Of a stretch of DNA of 64,000 nucleotides, positions 1 through 13,149 are shown in pieces. The notes under the pieces were generated by a model. That model saw nothing but the letters and a program-made list of their open reading frames with translations. It was not told where the DNA came from and did not search any database. Source of the DNA: Trichinella spiralis (Eukaryota > Nematoda > Enoplea > Trichinellida > Trichinellidae); contig CM012954.1 in assembly GCA_000181795.3 (NCBI GenBank), positions 12,476,568 through 12,540,567 of the forward strand, given 5' to 3'. The first letter of the stretch is position 1, and every line of letters starts with the position of its first letter. The translations under genes were made by a program, and so were the position numbers.

Positions 1-235
1 GGCAAATATGGTGCAATAAAACGCCTGAGGCATAGCCTGAGGGAATATGCAAATTTTTATTTGCCCTGGGGCGTAGCCTGAGGGCAAAGCCTGGGGCTAT
101 TTTTAAAAAATTTCGAAATTTTCGAAAAATTGCCTGAGGCATAGCCTGAGGCGTAGCCTTAGGGCATATAAAAATTTGCATATTACCCCCAGGGGATTAA
201 AAATTTGCATAAATCTTTCCTGAGGGCAAATATGC
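1..235. repeat. degenerate GCCTGAGG repeat edge
   Basis: The window opens with irregular reiterations of an 8-12 base motif (AGCCTGAGG followed by CAT, CGT or GCA). These are mixed with A/T runs and short copies of AAATTTGCAT. The spacing is irregular, so this is a degraded satellite or simple-repeat edge rather than a clean array. It is cut by the window boundary, so its true extent is unknown. No coding potential is visible. Confidence 0.6.
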
Positions 236-1690
236 AATAGCTTTATTCAGGATCAAAATAATTACCATGGAAATAAGTTAAACGCATCCAAGAAATCTAC
301 ATTCCCTCCGCCTATTTCTACGCCCTGACGTGAAATCCCTTCGATCTTCGTCCCTGAAAATGGTTTACCGGTGTCAGCAATCCACGGACAAGCAGCCATA
401 TGCAGCATTTCTGATGTGCTATAATGCAACTCATTTACTCTGGTTCAAAGTAATCTCCCTAAACATGAAGTTATTACATTAGGCGTTACAGCGTACGGTC
501 TGAAGCTTACCTTCATGCTTTACACATTTATACTAATCCAGGAACCACTACCTGTAACGCCTATCAGGTACCCTGTTAAAGGAATGGGCGAAATCTACTT
601 ACCTTTAAGATAGGTGTCCATTCTCCTCCCTATAGCACGGCCACATCCCAACGGCGATAGACTGCCATGATGTAAATTCCACATCTCTAGAAGTGCTTAC
701 CTTTTCATCCGCTTCAACGTCTGACAACTACAAGGATCACTTACCTCACTCTTGGGGGACTGGTTACAGCTGCCGGGTTACGGACGCCATCCACGATAGA
801 CGGCGATGAATTCGGCTCCTGATCTTCGTCGTCTCTGAAAGTTTAACTTTTCCACTGTCGCCGGTAGCTGTCAGGCGTCTGACACTTGCCTGACAGCCTG
901 ACCAACTATCAAACTGGCCAATCAATGCAACGTTGCGGCTGCAATCCACGAACGACGAATTTGACTTCTGGTCTTTCTTCATCGTCCCTAAAGCTACAGT
1001 GTAAAATTACTTACCTTTACCACTGTCGTTCCCCTGCGCCGTTTCGACTGACTCGCTTCCTGTCAGACTTCCCTCAGCTGGTTGTGGTGGGATAATGCTG
1101 GCAAGTCGAGGCAATGTTGCAGCGGTAATTCCAAAAGCTTTTCTACCTGCACTCAGCCGCCGTGATCTTCTGTTGCCGGCAAAGGCATTCAACTAAAAGT
1201 CGAATTCTGACCGCTGGTTGTCTACTTCGCTTTCCCATTTCATCTACACGCAGAAGTGCATAGAATCCGTCCCTGGCCATCGAAGTGGCCTACGTTGATG
1301 TGGAAGATTTGCCAGCGTGGCCCATTCACGCCTGCTTTCAATGGACTTGTTCGGTCTTGAACTCTGTACCGCTGCATTGTAAATGGCGGTTGAGCTGGCA
1401 GAACGCCCGTGGACGTTCAGGATGCAATTGAGGAAACTGTCAGATTGCTACGACTGGAAAACGCTGGAGTCAGATGGACCGGGGGGAAGCAACGACGTGA
1501 TCGACCGTCTTCAATTTTTTCATTTTCATTTTTCATTGTCGACATTTTCGCTTCCGCTACAGTGGCATCTTTTTAATCTGCTGTTAGGCGAGAAGCATAA
1601 AATCTGAGCGACTGACCATGAGACTGGAATATGACAATCAGCGCTAGAATTGATGTTCATTTCTGATTTGGTTCATGACGCCCTTGTACC
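236..1690 (-). other. GC-richer segment with possible duplicated mini-exons
   Basis: This stretch is visibly richer in G+C than its surroundings. Read on the minus strand it contains five strong donor-like sites of the form AG|GTAAG, with the donor G at about 510, 602, 700, 744 and 1014. Two diverged copies of a short exon-like sequence lie about 155 bases apart, near 790-845 and 940-990. Both can be read as a peptide beginning F-R-D-D-E, and each is preceded by a similar G/N-D-S-G-K ending (near 860 and 1015). Minus frame 1007-1192 is open and could be an upstream exon. No known family was recognised. It could be a multi-exon gene of repeated small exons, a decayed copy of one, or a mobile-element relic. 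Confidence 0.25.
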
Positions 1691-1734
1691 GTACATCTTC
1701 AAATAAATAGAATCCTGAAAACAAATTATATTAA

Positions 1735-3580
1735 TATAGTTATATCAAAGTAAAAAGCAGAAATTTATACTTCTATAGCTTCAGTAACTGATATTTGTAT
1801 CTGAAAGTTAAGAACAGCAATTCCAATTAAAATAACCAATACATTCCATACACCATAAATGTATAATCATGCTAATGACATGCATACAACAGCCACACTA
1901 TGTCAAATGTAACGTACCGCTTATTTGTAATAAACACAGTAGTTGTTTAAACATATATAACGTTGGAAAGAAACATTAGAGTTGACCATGTGCATTACCG
2001 CTGACATGGTAATGAATCGAGCAACTAAAGGTGAACGCAGCACTCTGAAATAGGATGGAACGAAGTAAATTATGCAAATAAGCAAGGTCAGGTAAAATAA
2101 CCTAATTTTCCATCATAAGTAGCGTAGTGCTTTAAGTATAATGAACACTGAAAGTGTATAGAACGACAAAAGTTATTACGTTATTTACACAGCTTATATT
2201 ATTTGAAATTTCATTAGTACGCAAATTGATTTTACTCAAATTATGAAAATCCGTTAACCTGATACAATGAAAACCATTAAAATGTTGTGAATTCCTATGC
2301 ATAGTACGCAGTCAATATAAATGATAGCATTACTTACTTATCGTGTACAAATGACGAGAATAGACAAGTTACGTTATTCAACATAAAATTTGAAGATATC
2401 TAAAAAATGAGTGTCATAGAAACTGAAATGACTTTTAGCTTACTCTTTCCAACCAATGTCTTACATATCGCTGTACATCTGAAAACCACCTTTCCAAAAT
2501 AGTATTCCATTTTCAAAGTTATTAAAATTTAACAAAAACGAACGAAATGTTAATGCCTGTGTTGAGATTAAGCTGACGTGCTGCAAATGCCAATGCAACC
2601 CTACAATCATAATATTAATATAATCACAAAATCATATTGAAATCAGTTTACTATGTACTTGCATTTTCTGTTCACTTTCAAATTTCCAGATTCTTGAAAT
2701 AGCGGTCTTCTACATTTCTCATAATTTTGCTAGTTGACAAAGGATCTTGCTATGAGTTAATTCTTGTGAATCCATTCAAAAGTCTGAAAGTGAATTAAAT
2801 TGGAATAATTACCTATTAAAAAAAAGAAATTCGTAATTATTTCTCTTCAGCAACTGACAGCAGTATCTAAACGTTTGCAATAGCAATTCGAATGTAAACA
2901 TACAGATACACGTTAGTTTTCATTCACCACATTTGTAATGTCATGCAAATTACAAACAATTCCCGCACCACAATGTAAAGTATAACTTACCGCTCATTTG
3001 CAATTCACACATTGTACTGAAAAGCAGAATTATAGTTCATAACGTGCCGCCTGCTGACATGGCAATAAAATGGAAAATGTACTGCTCTGAAATAGTTTGA
3101 GGTAATCAGCAAACAATGCAAATAAAGCAATCCACTACGCCTTATGTGGAACACCATAATTTTCATCAGTAATAGCGTAGGGTCATAAGAAAAGTAAACA
3201 AGTACATTAAATGACAAAGGTTATTACGTTTTTATTTACACATCTCATATTATGCAAAATTTCATTAGTATGCATATTGATTTACTAAAATAGAATCAGT
3301 TTTCAGAAACAATTGTACAACATAATATATCACTGCCCAAACGAAATTTCATTCCGTTGCTGTGTAAACACTTTTCTAATCATAAGCTTTGCATTTCATC
3401 ACCAATAAAGTTTACTTTACAACACCTTTATGTAAATTTTTTCAGATCAACACATATAGCAATGCCTTTATGTATTTTACTATTTAAACAAGGAAAAAGA
3501 AGTTCTATTTAATGAATTCTCAAGAATACCTCACTAGAAAATAATTACAAAAATTATTTTGAAAACATTAATAAATTACA
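1735..3580. repeat. diverged direct duplication, unit ~1.06 kb
   Basis: Two diverged direct copies can be followed by eye. GCTGACATGG at about 2000 recurs at about 3053. CTTCAG near 1779 recurs near 2845. The block around GTACGCAAATTGATT at ~2218 matches GTATGCATATTGATT at ~3269. Offsets are 1051-1066 bases. Neither copy holds a convincing reading frame. The divergence suggests an old duplication of non-coding sequence. Confidence 0.6.
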
Positions 3581-4115
3581 ATAATGTATGAAAGCAAACA
3601 TACACTCAGTTGACAACAGAAAGATTTGCAAAATTTAGCCTAGCCAACATAGCAGACTCCTCTAAATACAACTGATGATATGGAAAAGTTTCCACACATG
3701 AGCGGGATGTCAATTATTCTTGGAACTATTCAGAGGGCAGTGATGGACACAGCACATTTGGTGAGTCAGGGCGGGGGGTGGGTGGAGAAAGGGAAAAGGC
3801 AGGAATGAGAATTTGTGATATGGAGTATGTGAAGGTTGTGTACGTGTACGAGGTGTAAATAATGTACGAAAGCAAACATACACTCAGTTGACAACAGAAA
3901 GATTGCAAAATTCAGCCTAGTCAACATAGAAGACGGCTCTCAGTACAACTGATGATATGGAGAAGCTTCCACGAATGAGCGTGATGCTAATTATTCTTGG
4001 ATCTATTCAATGGGCAGTAATGGACACACAACATCTGGTGGGACAGGCGGGGGCAGGAAGGGAAAAGACAGGAAGAAGAATTTGTGATATGGAGTATGTG
4101 AAGGTTGTAAGAAAG
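3581..4115. repeat. tandem direct duplication, 278-bp unit
   Basis: Two adjacent copies begin at about 3581 and 3859. Both contain AAAGCAAACATACACTCAG, then TTGACAACAGAAAGATT, an ACAACTGATGATATGGA block, a G-rich stretch, and a shared end GATATGGAGTATGTGAAGGT. They differ by scattered substitutions and small indels, so this duplication is much younger than the 1.06 kb one beside it. No coding signal was found. Confidence 0.8.
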
Positions 4116-6469
4116 TGAACCACTTTCCATCATTCAACTTTCACGCATAGTAACAATGAGTTGTCCTGAACACATCAGTACTAACGGGCTAACGGGGAGG
4201 TGAAGCTAATTTTTTCCAGATAGGAAAAAAGAATGTGCAGCGACATTATTAATGATGCAGTAGCATCAGCAGAATTTTTGGGTCTCAATTTCAACGATAT
4301 CAGAACTATAGAAAAGGCCGTTCTGACCATTTGACTAGAAAAAGGTAAGATTGCTCTCTTGATCACATCTGCTATCCTGTTCAGATTTCTCATTAAGGAT
4401 TTTAACAAATTCAATGGAGAATAAATAGAATATTTCATCAACTAGGTATTTAATAAAACGAGGTTCGTTTTCTGAACATTATTTAAAAAGATGATTTAGT
4501 GAACTGAGAACGGATGCAATCAAACTTCTATTATGTTTGCCAAAACTTACCATGTTTAACGCTGAGCATAGGCGGAGAAGTGTATGAAAAAAATAAAAGC
4601 AACAAAAAACCAGCAAATACTAAAAACATCCTACCTGAAAGCTGTCATGTTGGTGATGAAGTATGAATGAAATGCAGAAATGATAAAGTTTTCCAAACGA
4701 TGCATGCGGTCTGATGACTTTTTCCGCCAACATTTAGAACGCATTGGCTGAGGGGAAGCACAGCAAGTCAGCTACTTACGCAGCTCAATAATGAAAACGT
4801 CACTGGTCCGCCAATAATTATATAATAACCACTGAAAAATAAACACAGCTTTATATAGAAAATTGCTTTCGGATTTGAATGGCAACAAATGCGTCAAGCA
4901 TAATGCCGTAGGCAGGGTTCATCATCAAATTAACATAAACATACTCTGTTCAACTGGAAATGCATATGTGCCTTTCAGCTTTAAATTAGCTACTACACTA
5001 GCACTAGATTTTATGCCAACAGTTGAACAAACCCCCACTGGACAATTATCTAAACTTTACCGTCCATCTTTAATATACAATACTCCATAGCTGACAACGT
5101 CTAGACAACAAAGATTGCTATCTATAAATTGAGTCATTACATAATAAGGAATTTTTAAAACTGATCTGACACTGAAGAACAGATAAAACTGAGAACATCA
5201 GCAACAGTAAAATATTAAAATGCATCGGGAAAATCAGAGACAGATGGCAAAGTCTGGAAAAAATGAGATTTCATTCAAAAGAATTGGTTAAGCGGACATC
5301 AGTTGATAAAGAATTCTGCAGGTAGAAAAATTTATGAATAATTTCAAACATAGCAATACATAAATACGTCACTCCCATAAGTTTTATGAAGAGAATTAAG
5401 ATTTCATCAGCAGATAAAATAGCAGATTCAATGAAGAATTGTTCTTGATTATTAGTTGCACTCTACAGCACACCTATATTGTAAAATATTTTATTCGTGT
5501 AATCGCATTTATTGTTTAGCGATGGTGGAAAAGCACAAGTCATTGAAAAAGATGAGTTTTCATGTAAAACATATTGCAATTATGGTTCTGAATCTTCACA
5601 AAATGTCATATATACTAAGAAGGAGGTTTTCAAAATTTATCATGAAAACATACTGGGCATGTGATTAGGAATTTATGTATGTTCACTTTGCATAAAACAC
5701 TTTTCAGTTATGAATAACTTATTTAATAATCCGTTGCATCTTATGGAAGCATGAAACATAATTTTTCATCTGAAAACATGGCTATAAATAAAACGCACAA
5801 GCACATGAGTTTTTCATGCACTGTTCATTTGTTCATTTTTATTCCATTTACAATAAACTGTTTTCAGGAATTAAAACAATTAAAATCTTTGATATGCAAC
5901 GTGAAATCAGTGTTAGACAACGAAATGAAATCAACTTAAATAAGTAGAGGCTTGGTATAATTGAGAAGCTAATTCAATACTAAAGATGATGCATCGCAAG
6001 CTATTCTGTAACAGTTATTTTAACTAAGCGAAGTTAAACAAAGCATCCCTTACTACAATTATGTATTAATAAATATTAAAGAGAAACATCGTGGAGAACT
6101 GGTTTGAACTGAGATTTATAAATAGATACATTTATCGACACTTCGTGTATTGAACAATTAATTTATATTTCACTTTATTCTGGAACCAGTTTAAACAATA
6201 ATAAAAATAGACTGAAAATAATGATAAATACGATCCCCAAAAATGTAAAGCATTGCATAAGACTGCATAATGGTTTACAAATCCCTTTTTATCGAAAAAA
6301 GACATGCATTGAATGGAAACGATGAGAATCGATTGAGAAATGACTGCAAATTTATGAGCACTTCATGTACCAAGATCAAAACGCATTTATTCATCAAGTA
6401 TAGGGCAGTTTATGGTGAATCTCCAAACAATTATCTCTCATCTCCAAAAAACCTGAATTGTTCAAAAGT
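4116..6469. other. AT-rich gene-poor stretch, partly duplicated at 13.2 kb
   Basis: No supported gene. The part at roughly 4540-5000 is recognisably related to about 13190-13620: both carry AGTGTATGAAA, ACCAGCAAATA and TTGAATGGCA blocks in the same order. An 86-codon minus frame at 4181-4441 starts from TTG and has no recognisable content. The rest is A/T-rich sequence with short chance frames. Confidence 0.5.
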
Positions 6470-9400
6470 ATCGAATATCAATGCAACGTTCATTCACTAC
6501 AACAGTTTCTCTCTTCTGTAATAATCAAATTCATAAAAGGGGAAACTGTGTGAAATTTCAAAAAAAATTATCGATTGGGATAATATTGTAAATTTGCACA
6601 TTTACAACTGGCATAATATTGTCTGCGATTATCAACAAAGCATTTTATAAATTCGACCGATTTGCAAAACGACGAATTGTTTTTCCTGAATATACAGTAG
6701 GACACCTCGACCAATACGAATAAATACCAGGCACTATACCATAAATTTGTACTGAATAGCGATTTCATTCAATTTCATAGCAAAAGCATTTAATTTTAAA
6801 GGAAGGGTATTGCTTTTTATGATCATTATGGAGAGTGGAATAGATGAGTGGATACAAAGCGCAGATGAATTGAAATATTCTCATATTTAAAATCAATAAA
6901 AAGCAAAATGAATCATGAAACCCATAATAGGGGAGACATGAAATGAATTACTTATCTTCTAAGAAAGTAGAAATTTTCAAATCATACGATAGGAAAAGCA
7001 GGTGTTAATGAATTTCTCAGAGCAGTATGTAAGGAGTGAGAATTCAACTGACAGCAAAAACAAGATCAATTAGCAGAAAAGAAATGCATTCGAGAAGAAA
7101 AATGTCATATGCGCAAAAGTTGGAAGTCCCTGGTACCGATGAAGAAGATTTACACATGATCAACTTTCTCATGTATTACTGTAGGACATGCACCAACATT
7201 TGAAACCATTTATTTATCGAATTATAAAATGATTTCGATGAAACACGTCACAAGAAACTAGAACTCATCTCCCTGAATGCCTAAAAATCAAAAATAGCTT
7301 GAATTTTGAAAAAACATTTTTCACCATTTCTCGCAAAACAACGAAGTCTGTAGCCAACGAAATTTTGATATTTTCTAGAACACTTTTACGAAATTTACTA
7401 ATATCAGCTTCAGTTCATCAGGAAAATATTCAGAGCTGATACAAATTTATCCTTAGTCCTCTTCATTGCGTATTACTCGAGATATTGACAAAAAAGTGAA
7501 ATTTGAAATGTTATTATAAGGAGGATGAAATAAGAAGGCATAAAAATCATAAGCTTCATAGCTATGAACAATATATTCTTGTGTAAATATTTATGGAGGA
7601 GACACGAGAAATGACCACGAAAAACGCTGGCTTAATTCAATAGCAATTATTCTTCATTTGCGTTCATAGATTACAGCATTTTTAAAAATTAAAAATATCA
7701 TTTTTGCAATTTCTGATTAATTACTCTTCAGAGACAAAATTAGTCCAAATTGGCGAATTGAAATTCTATTCCCGTGTATTGCATCATTTTTTTTCTTATA
7801 AAAATATCAAATTCCAAAACCTTTAATTTCGTCGATTTTCTCTAAGCATCCTCGATTGCGGAATATTGAAAAGTTAAATACTAAAAGCTGAAAGCTCATT
7901 GTTTAAAATTATCAATAAAGCATTTTATAATTCGCCGCGCTTTTCGAGAACGACGGAATGAGTTTACAAGAACTTATCATTGGATATGTCGACGAATTCA
8001 TATAAATTCCACGCATTATCCTATTAATTTGTACTAATTATTGAATTCATTTAATTTCATACCGTTATCGTATAATTTTTAACCCCACTTTTTACTTTTT
8101 ATGATCATATGCAGAGTGATACACAACAGTGAATACAAAGTGAATATGAAATCAAATATTCACATATTTGGTATCAATCGAAAGCAAAATGAATTATAAA
8201 ATTGATAATGGCGGTGAAATTCCATAAACTGCTTGTTTTTTGGGAAGAAAAGAGATCCGAATTATACGATAAGAAAATCAAGTATTAATAAATTTTTGAG
8301 AGCAATATGTGAGAATATTCTATTCAACTGTTTGCTATATGAAGATGATTAAAAAGAAAACTAATTCATTCGAGAAGCAAAATGTTATATGCGCAAGAGT
8401 GAGAAGTCCCTGGTTCCGTTGAAAGAGATTTACATATCATCAACTGTTTTATGTATTGCTGTAGCCAATGTACCAATTTCAGAGCCCATATACTTATCAA
8501 CTGATAAACTGATTTAGCTAAAAGACCGCATAACACTAGAACAAATCAATCTCAATCCCTAAAAATGAAAAATAGTTGAAATTTTGAAAATACGTTATTA
8601 GCCGTTTTTTGAAAAATAACTAAGTCTGTAGTCCATGAAATTTTGAAATTTTCGAGAAGTCATTTATGAAAATTACTAAGATCAGCTTCAATTGATCAGG
8701 AAAATATTCAGAGCTGATACAAATTTATACGTACTCCTCTTCATTGCGTATTCCTCGAGCTATTTGCAAAAAAGTGAAATTTGCAATATGATTATGAGGA
8801 GGATGAAATAAGAAGGCACAAAAATCATGAGCTTCAAAGCTAAGAACAATATATTCTTCTGTAAATATTTATGAAGGAAACACGAAAAATGACCACGAAA
8901 AACGCTGGCTTAATTCAATAGCAATTATGCTTTATTAGAGTTTACGGTTTACAGTATCTTCAAAAATGAAAAATATCATTTTTGCAATTCTTGATTAATG
9001 ACTCTTCAGAGATGAAAATTAGTCCAAATTGGCAAATGGAAATTCAGTTCTCGTGTATTGCATCAGATTTTCTTCCTCTAAAAACGCCAAATTCCAAAAC
9101 CCTAAATTTCGTCGATTTTTCCTAAACATCCTCGTTTGCGGAATATTGAAAATTCAAATACAACAGTCTGGGAGTTCATTGTATAAAATTTTCAATGAAG
9201 CATCTTATAATTCGGCGCGCTTTTCGAGAACGACGGAATGAGTTTACAAGTACTTAAGATGGGATATGTCGACAAATTCCTATAAATTCCACGCAAAAAC
9301 CTATAATTTGTACTGATTTGTGAATTTATTTAATTTCATGCAATTAACAATTAATTTTTAACGCCACTTATTACTTTTTATAATCGTTAAGCAGAGTGGT

Positions 9401-12230
9401 AAACAACAGTGGATACAAAGTGAAGATGAAATCAAATATTCACATATTTGGTGTCAATCAAAAGCAAAATGAAATATAAAATTGATAATGGCGGTGGAAT
9501 TCCATAAATTGCTTGTTTTCTGAGAAGAGAGATCCCAATTATACCATACGAAAATTAGATATTAATTAATTATTAAGAGCAATATGTGAGAATATTAAAT
9601 TCCATTGATTGCCACATGAAGATAATTTAAAAGACAATTAAGGAATTCGAGAAGAATAATGTTGTATGCGCGAAAGTGAAAGGTCTCTGGTTCCGTTGAA
9701 AAAGATTTACATATGATCAACTTTTTTATGTATTGCTGTAGACAATGTACCAAATTTATAGGCCATTTATTTCTCAACTGATAAACTGATTTAGCTGAAA
9801 GACCACGACTAGAACTCATCAATCTGAATCCCCAAAAATCAAAAATAGTTGGAATTTTGAAAGAATATTTTTCACAAAACAACCAAATCTGTAGCCCACA
9901 AAATTTTGAAATTTTCGAGCAGTCATTTACGATAATTACCAATATCAGCTTCAGTTGATCAGGAAAATATTCAGAGCTGATACAAATTTATCCGCAGTCC
10001 TCTTCATTGCGTATCACTCGAGATATTGACAAAAAAGTGAAATTTGAAATGTTATTATAAGGAGGATGAAATAAGAAGGCATAAAAGTCATAATCTTCAT
10101 AGCAATGAACAATATATTCATCTGTAAATATTTATGGAGGAAACACGAAAAACGACCACGAAAAACGCTGGCTTAATTAAATAGCAGTTATTCTTCATTT
10201 GCGCTTATAGATTACAGTATTTTAAAAAATTAAAAATATCATTTTTGCAATTTTTGATTAATTACTCTTCAGAGACAAAAATTAGTCCAAATTGGCATAT
10301 TGAAATTCTATTGCCGTGAATTGCTTCAGTTTTTTTTCTTCTAAAAATGTCAAATTCCAAAACCTTTAATTTCGTCGATTCTCTCTAAGCATCCTCGATG
10401 ACGGAATATTGAATATTTAAATACTAAAATCTGAAAGCTCATTGTTTAAAATTATCAATAACGCATTTTATAATTCGGTGCGCTTTTCGAGAACGACGGA
10501 ATGAGTTTACAAGAACTTATGATGGGATACGTCGACAAATTCCTATAAATTCCACGCAAAAACCTATTAATTTGTACTGATTTGTGAATTTATTTAATTT
10601 CATACAATTAACATTTAATTTTTAACTCCACTTATTACTTCTTATGATCATTATGCGGAATGGTACATAACCGTGAATACAAAGTGAAGATGAAATCAAA
10701 TATTCATATATTTGGTATCAATCAAAAGCAAAATGAATTATGAAACCGATAATGGCGGTTATATTCTATGAATTGCTTGTTTTTGTTGAAAGCAGAGATC
10801 GGAGGTATACGATAAGAAAAGCAGGTATTAATAAATTTTTAAGTGCAATATGTTTTGAAATTCTATTCAACTGATTGCTATTTGAAGAGAATTTAGACGA
10901 AAACTGACGCATTCGAGGTGAAAATGTTTTTATGAATTAACTGGAAGTCTCTGCTTCCGGAGAAAGAGGTTTTCAGATTGTCAACTTTCCTATGTATTAC
11001 GGTAGGCACTCTACCAAATTTAGAGGCCATTAATTCCCCACATACCAAACTGTTTACGATTAAACTCTGCATAACACTAGTACTTTTTTTCTTCTCTTCG
11101 TATCCATCAAAAGAAAGATAAGATTTTGAAAATAAAATTTTGGGTGTTTTCAGAACAACCAAGTATGTAGCCCGTGAAATTTCGAAATTGTCCTGAAAAT
11201 TTTTTTTCAACGAAAATTAATAATATCATTTGAATTCATCAGGAAAATATTTACAACTATTACTAATTTATCCGGACATTTTCTCATTGCGCATTACACG
11301 AGGTATTGACAAAAAAGTGATACGTGAAATTTGATAAGGGGGATTAAATATAAAGCCATAAAAAATATGGGCTTCATCTTTATGAGCAATGTACCACTGT
11401 GTAAACATTTACATAGGAAATTCGAAGAATAACCACGAGAAACAGTTGTTTATTTAAATAGAAATTACTCTTCATTTTCGTTTATGTATTACAGTATCTT
11501 TAAAATTAAAATTCTCATGTTCGCAAATTTTTGATTAATTACTTTTCAGAGATAAAAATTAGTCAAAATTGGCAAATTGAAATTCAATTCTCGTTTATTG
11601 AATCAGTTTTTCTCTTCTAAAAATGTCAAATTCCATAACCGTGATTTTGTCGATTTTCTCAAGAAATCATCGATTGCGGAATATTCAAAATTTACATACT
11701 TAAATGTGGTCCAGTATTGTTTGGAATTATCAGCAATGCATTTGATATTTTTTTGCGCTTTTCGATAACGTCGGCATTGATTTTCCTGAACTTATAGTCC
11801 TGCACTTCGATGAATTCGAATAAATACCACGCATTAGCCCATTAATTTGTTCTGCCTTTTAAGCTGGCTTAATTTCATTACATTTGTATTTAATTTTTAC
11901 TTTTATCTATTAAATTTGCTGCTCATTATGCAGCGCGGTATTGAACAGTACGTACAAATAGAAAAGAAATTCAAATTACCGACCCTTTGGAATCAATGAA
12001 AAGTTAAATGAATTAAAAAGCCAATAATAATGTGGATAATCTACTAACTGTTTGTTATTTAACAAAGCAAAGACTTGCAATGTACATGTTCCGATAGGCA
12101 GCTATTAATTGTTATTTAACAGCAAGAACTGGGTGATTTAATTCAATTGATCACTATAGTAAGTTAAATTAATCGCCCGTATCTTCTTGAACGTGTCACA
12201 AATAGATAATTGTTTGGAAGTTGCTTATGA
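6470..12230. repeat. large tandem array of ~1.27 kb units, about 4.5 copies
   Basis: A long non-coding unit recurs in direct orientation. The anchor GCATTTTATAA or its variants falls near 6640, 7918, 9200, 10460 and 11735. CAGGAAAATATTCAGAGCTG or variants falls at about 7419, 8697, 9960 and 11240. Periods are 1260-1283 bases. The outer copies (first and last) are clearly more diverged than the inner ones, the usual picture for an array kept similar by unequal exchange. No reading frame is conserved in phase through the copies, so the unit is probably not protein coding. The boundaries given are approximate. Confidence 0.9.
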
Positions 12231-13149
12231 TTTATTCAAATGCACAATACTCCAACGCTCTCCCTTCATCTAAAATAGTGTTGGGAATTTTATACAGATT
12301 ATGGCTATCCATGTTCTTATTAGGTCTTTTAAGAGCTCAGTGATCGACATCGTCAATCAGCAAAGACAAGTCTGAGAAAGAAGAGAATAAGGCAGAAAGA
12401 AGAAATGTGGAATAGAAGAAACACGGAGGAAGTTAATGCTGTTATAACGTGTATCGCTTTCCTTCACATAGTTCTCACGCATAAGATTCAGGGATTGTCG
12501 CGATGGTCCAGTTCGGTCCAAATTTTTACCGCCCTATTTTACTAGTCATTGAATAGGCTGTTTTATTGGAACTTCGTGCCATTGTCTTATTGGTGGATTG
12601 AAGCAAGCTCAATATAATTCTCGAAAAATAAATATTTTTATTACTAATGTTACGTCGCTACTATTAAATTTACGTAATCCCAAATGAAATATTCGAACTA
12701 ATGAAACGAAAAAATATTACAGCTAATCACAACTGAAATCCAGAGATGGTTTGAGGTTACTCTTAGATTGGTTCCCAACCTGCCCCTTTCGCTTTGGGAT
12801 ATTTGAGGGGTCTTTTCCCCCTGTACCTCTTTCCCCCTCCTTCTTAAGTGACTCTTAGAAACAAAATGAGGAAAATATTTATTGGTGAAGGTATTTTCTC
12901 AATGATGGAAAAGAATTAACAAATTTGTTTTCATTATTCATTTTTAAGGAAGTATGGAACGCTATATAGTTGAATTCTGACATTATCAAGTTGCTAAGGT
13001 GAGAATGAACAGCCTTACTCCGTTAACTAGAAATAGTTCTGTGCAAAAATTGATCAGTTTGAAGTGTCCTCTGATGCAGCAGCAGCATCCTTATGAAAAA
13101 GTATTAGTTCTTTGAAATGACAAAAGTTAAAACTGAACAGCTATTAGAG
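12231..13149. other. gap without supported gene
   Basis: AT-rich sequence with no convincing exon chain. The stretch near 12775-12850 is unusually rich in runs of C and G (several blocks of 4-5) compared with its surroundings. Its origin is unknown. Confidence 0.4.

Noticed and set aside
4181-4441. 86-codon minus frame
   Set aside because: Starts at TTG, no recognisable domain, no matching frame at the related right flank.
9595-9942. 115-codon minus frame inside the tandem array
   Set aside because: Not maintained in the other copies of the 1.27 kb unit, so chance.
6470-12230. CRISPR-like or clustered gene interpretation of the array
   Set aside because: The unit is over 1 kb, direct-repeated without spacers, and in a eukaryotic genome; no conserved frame.
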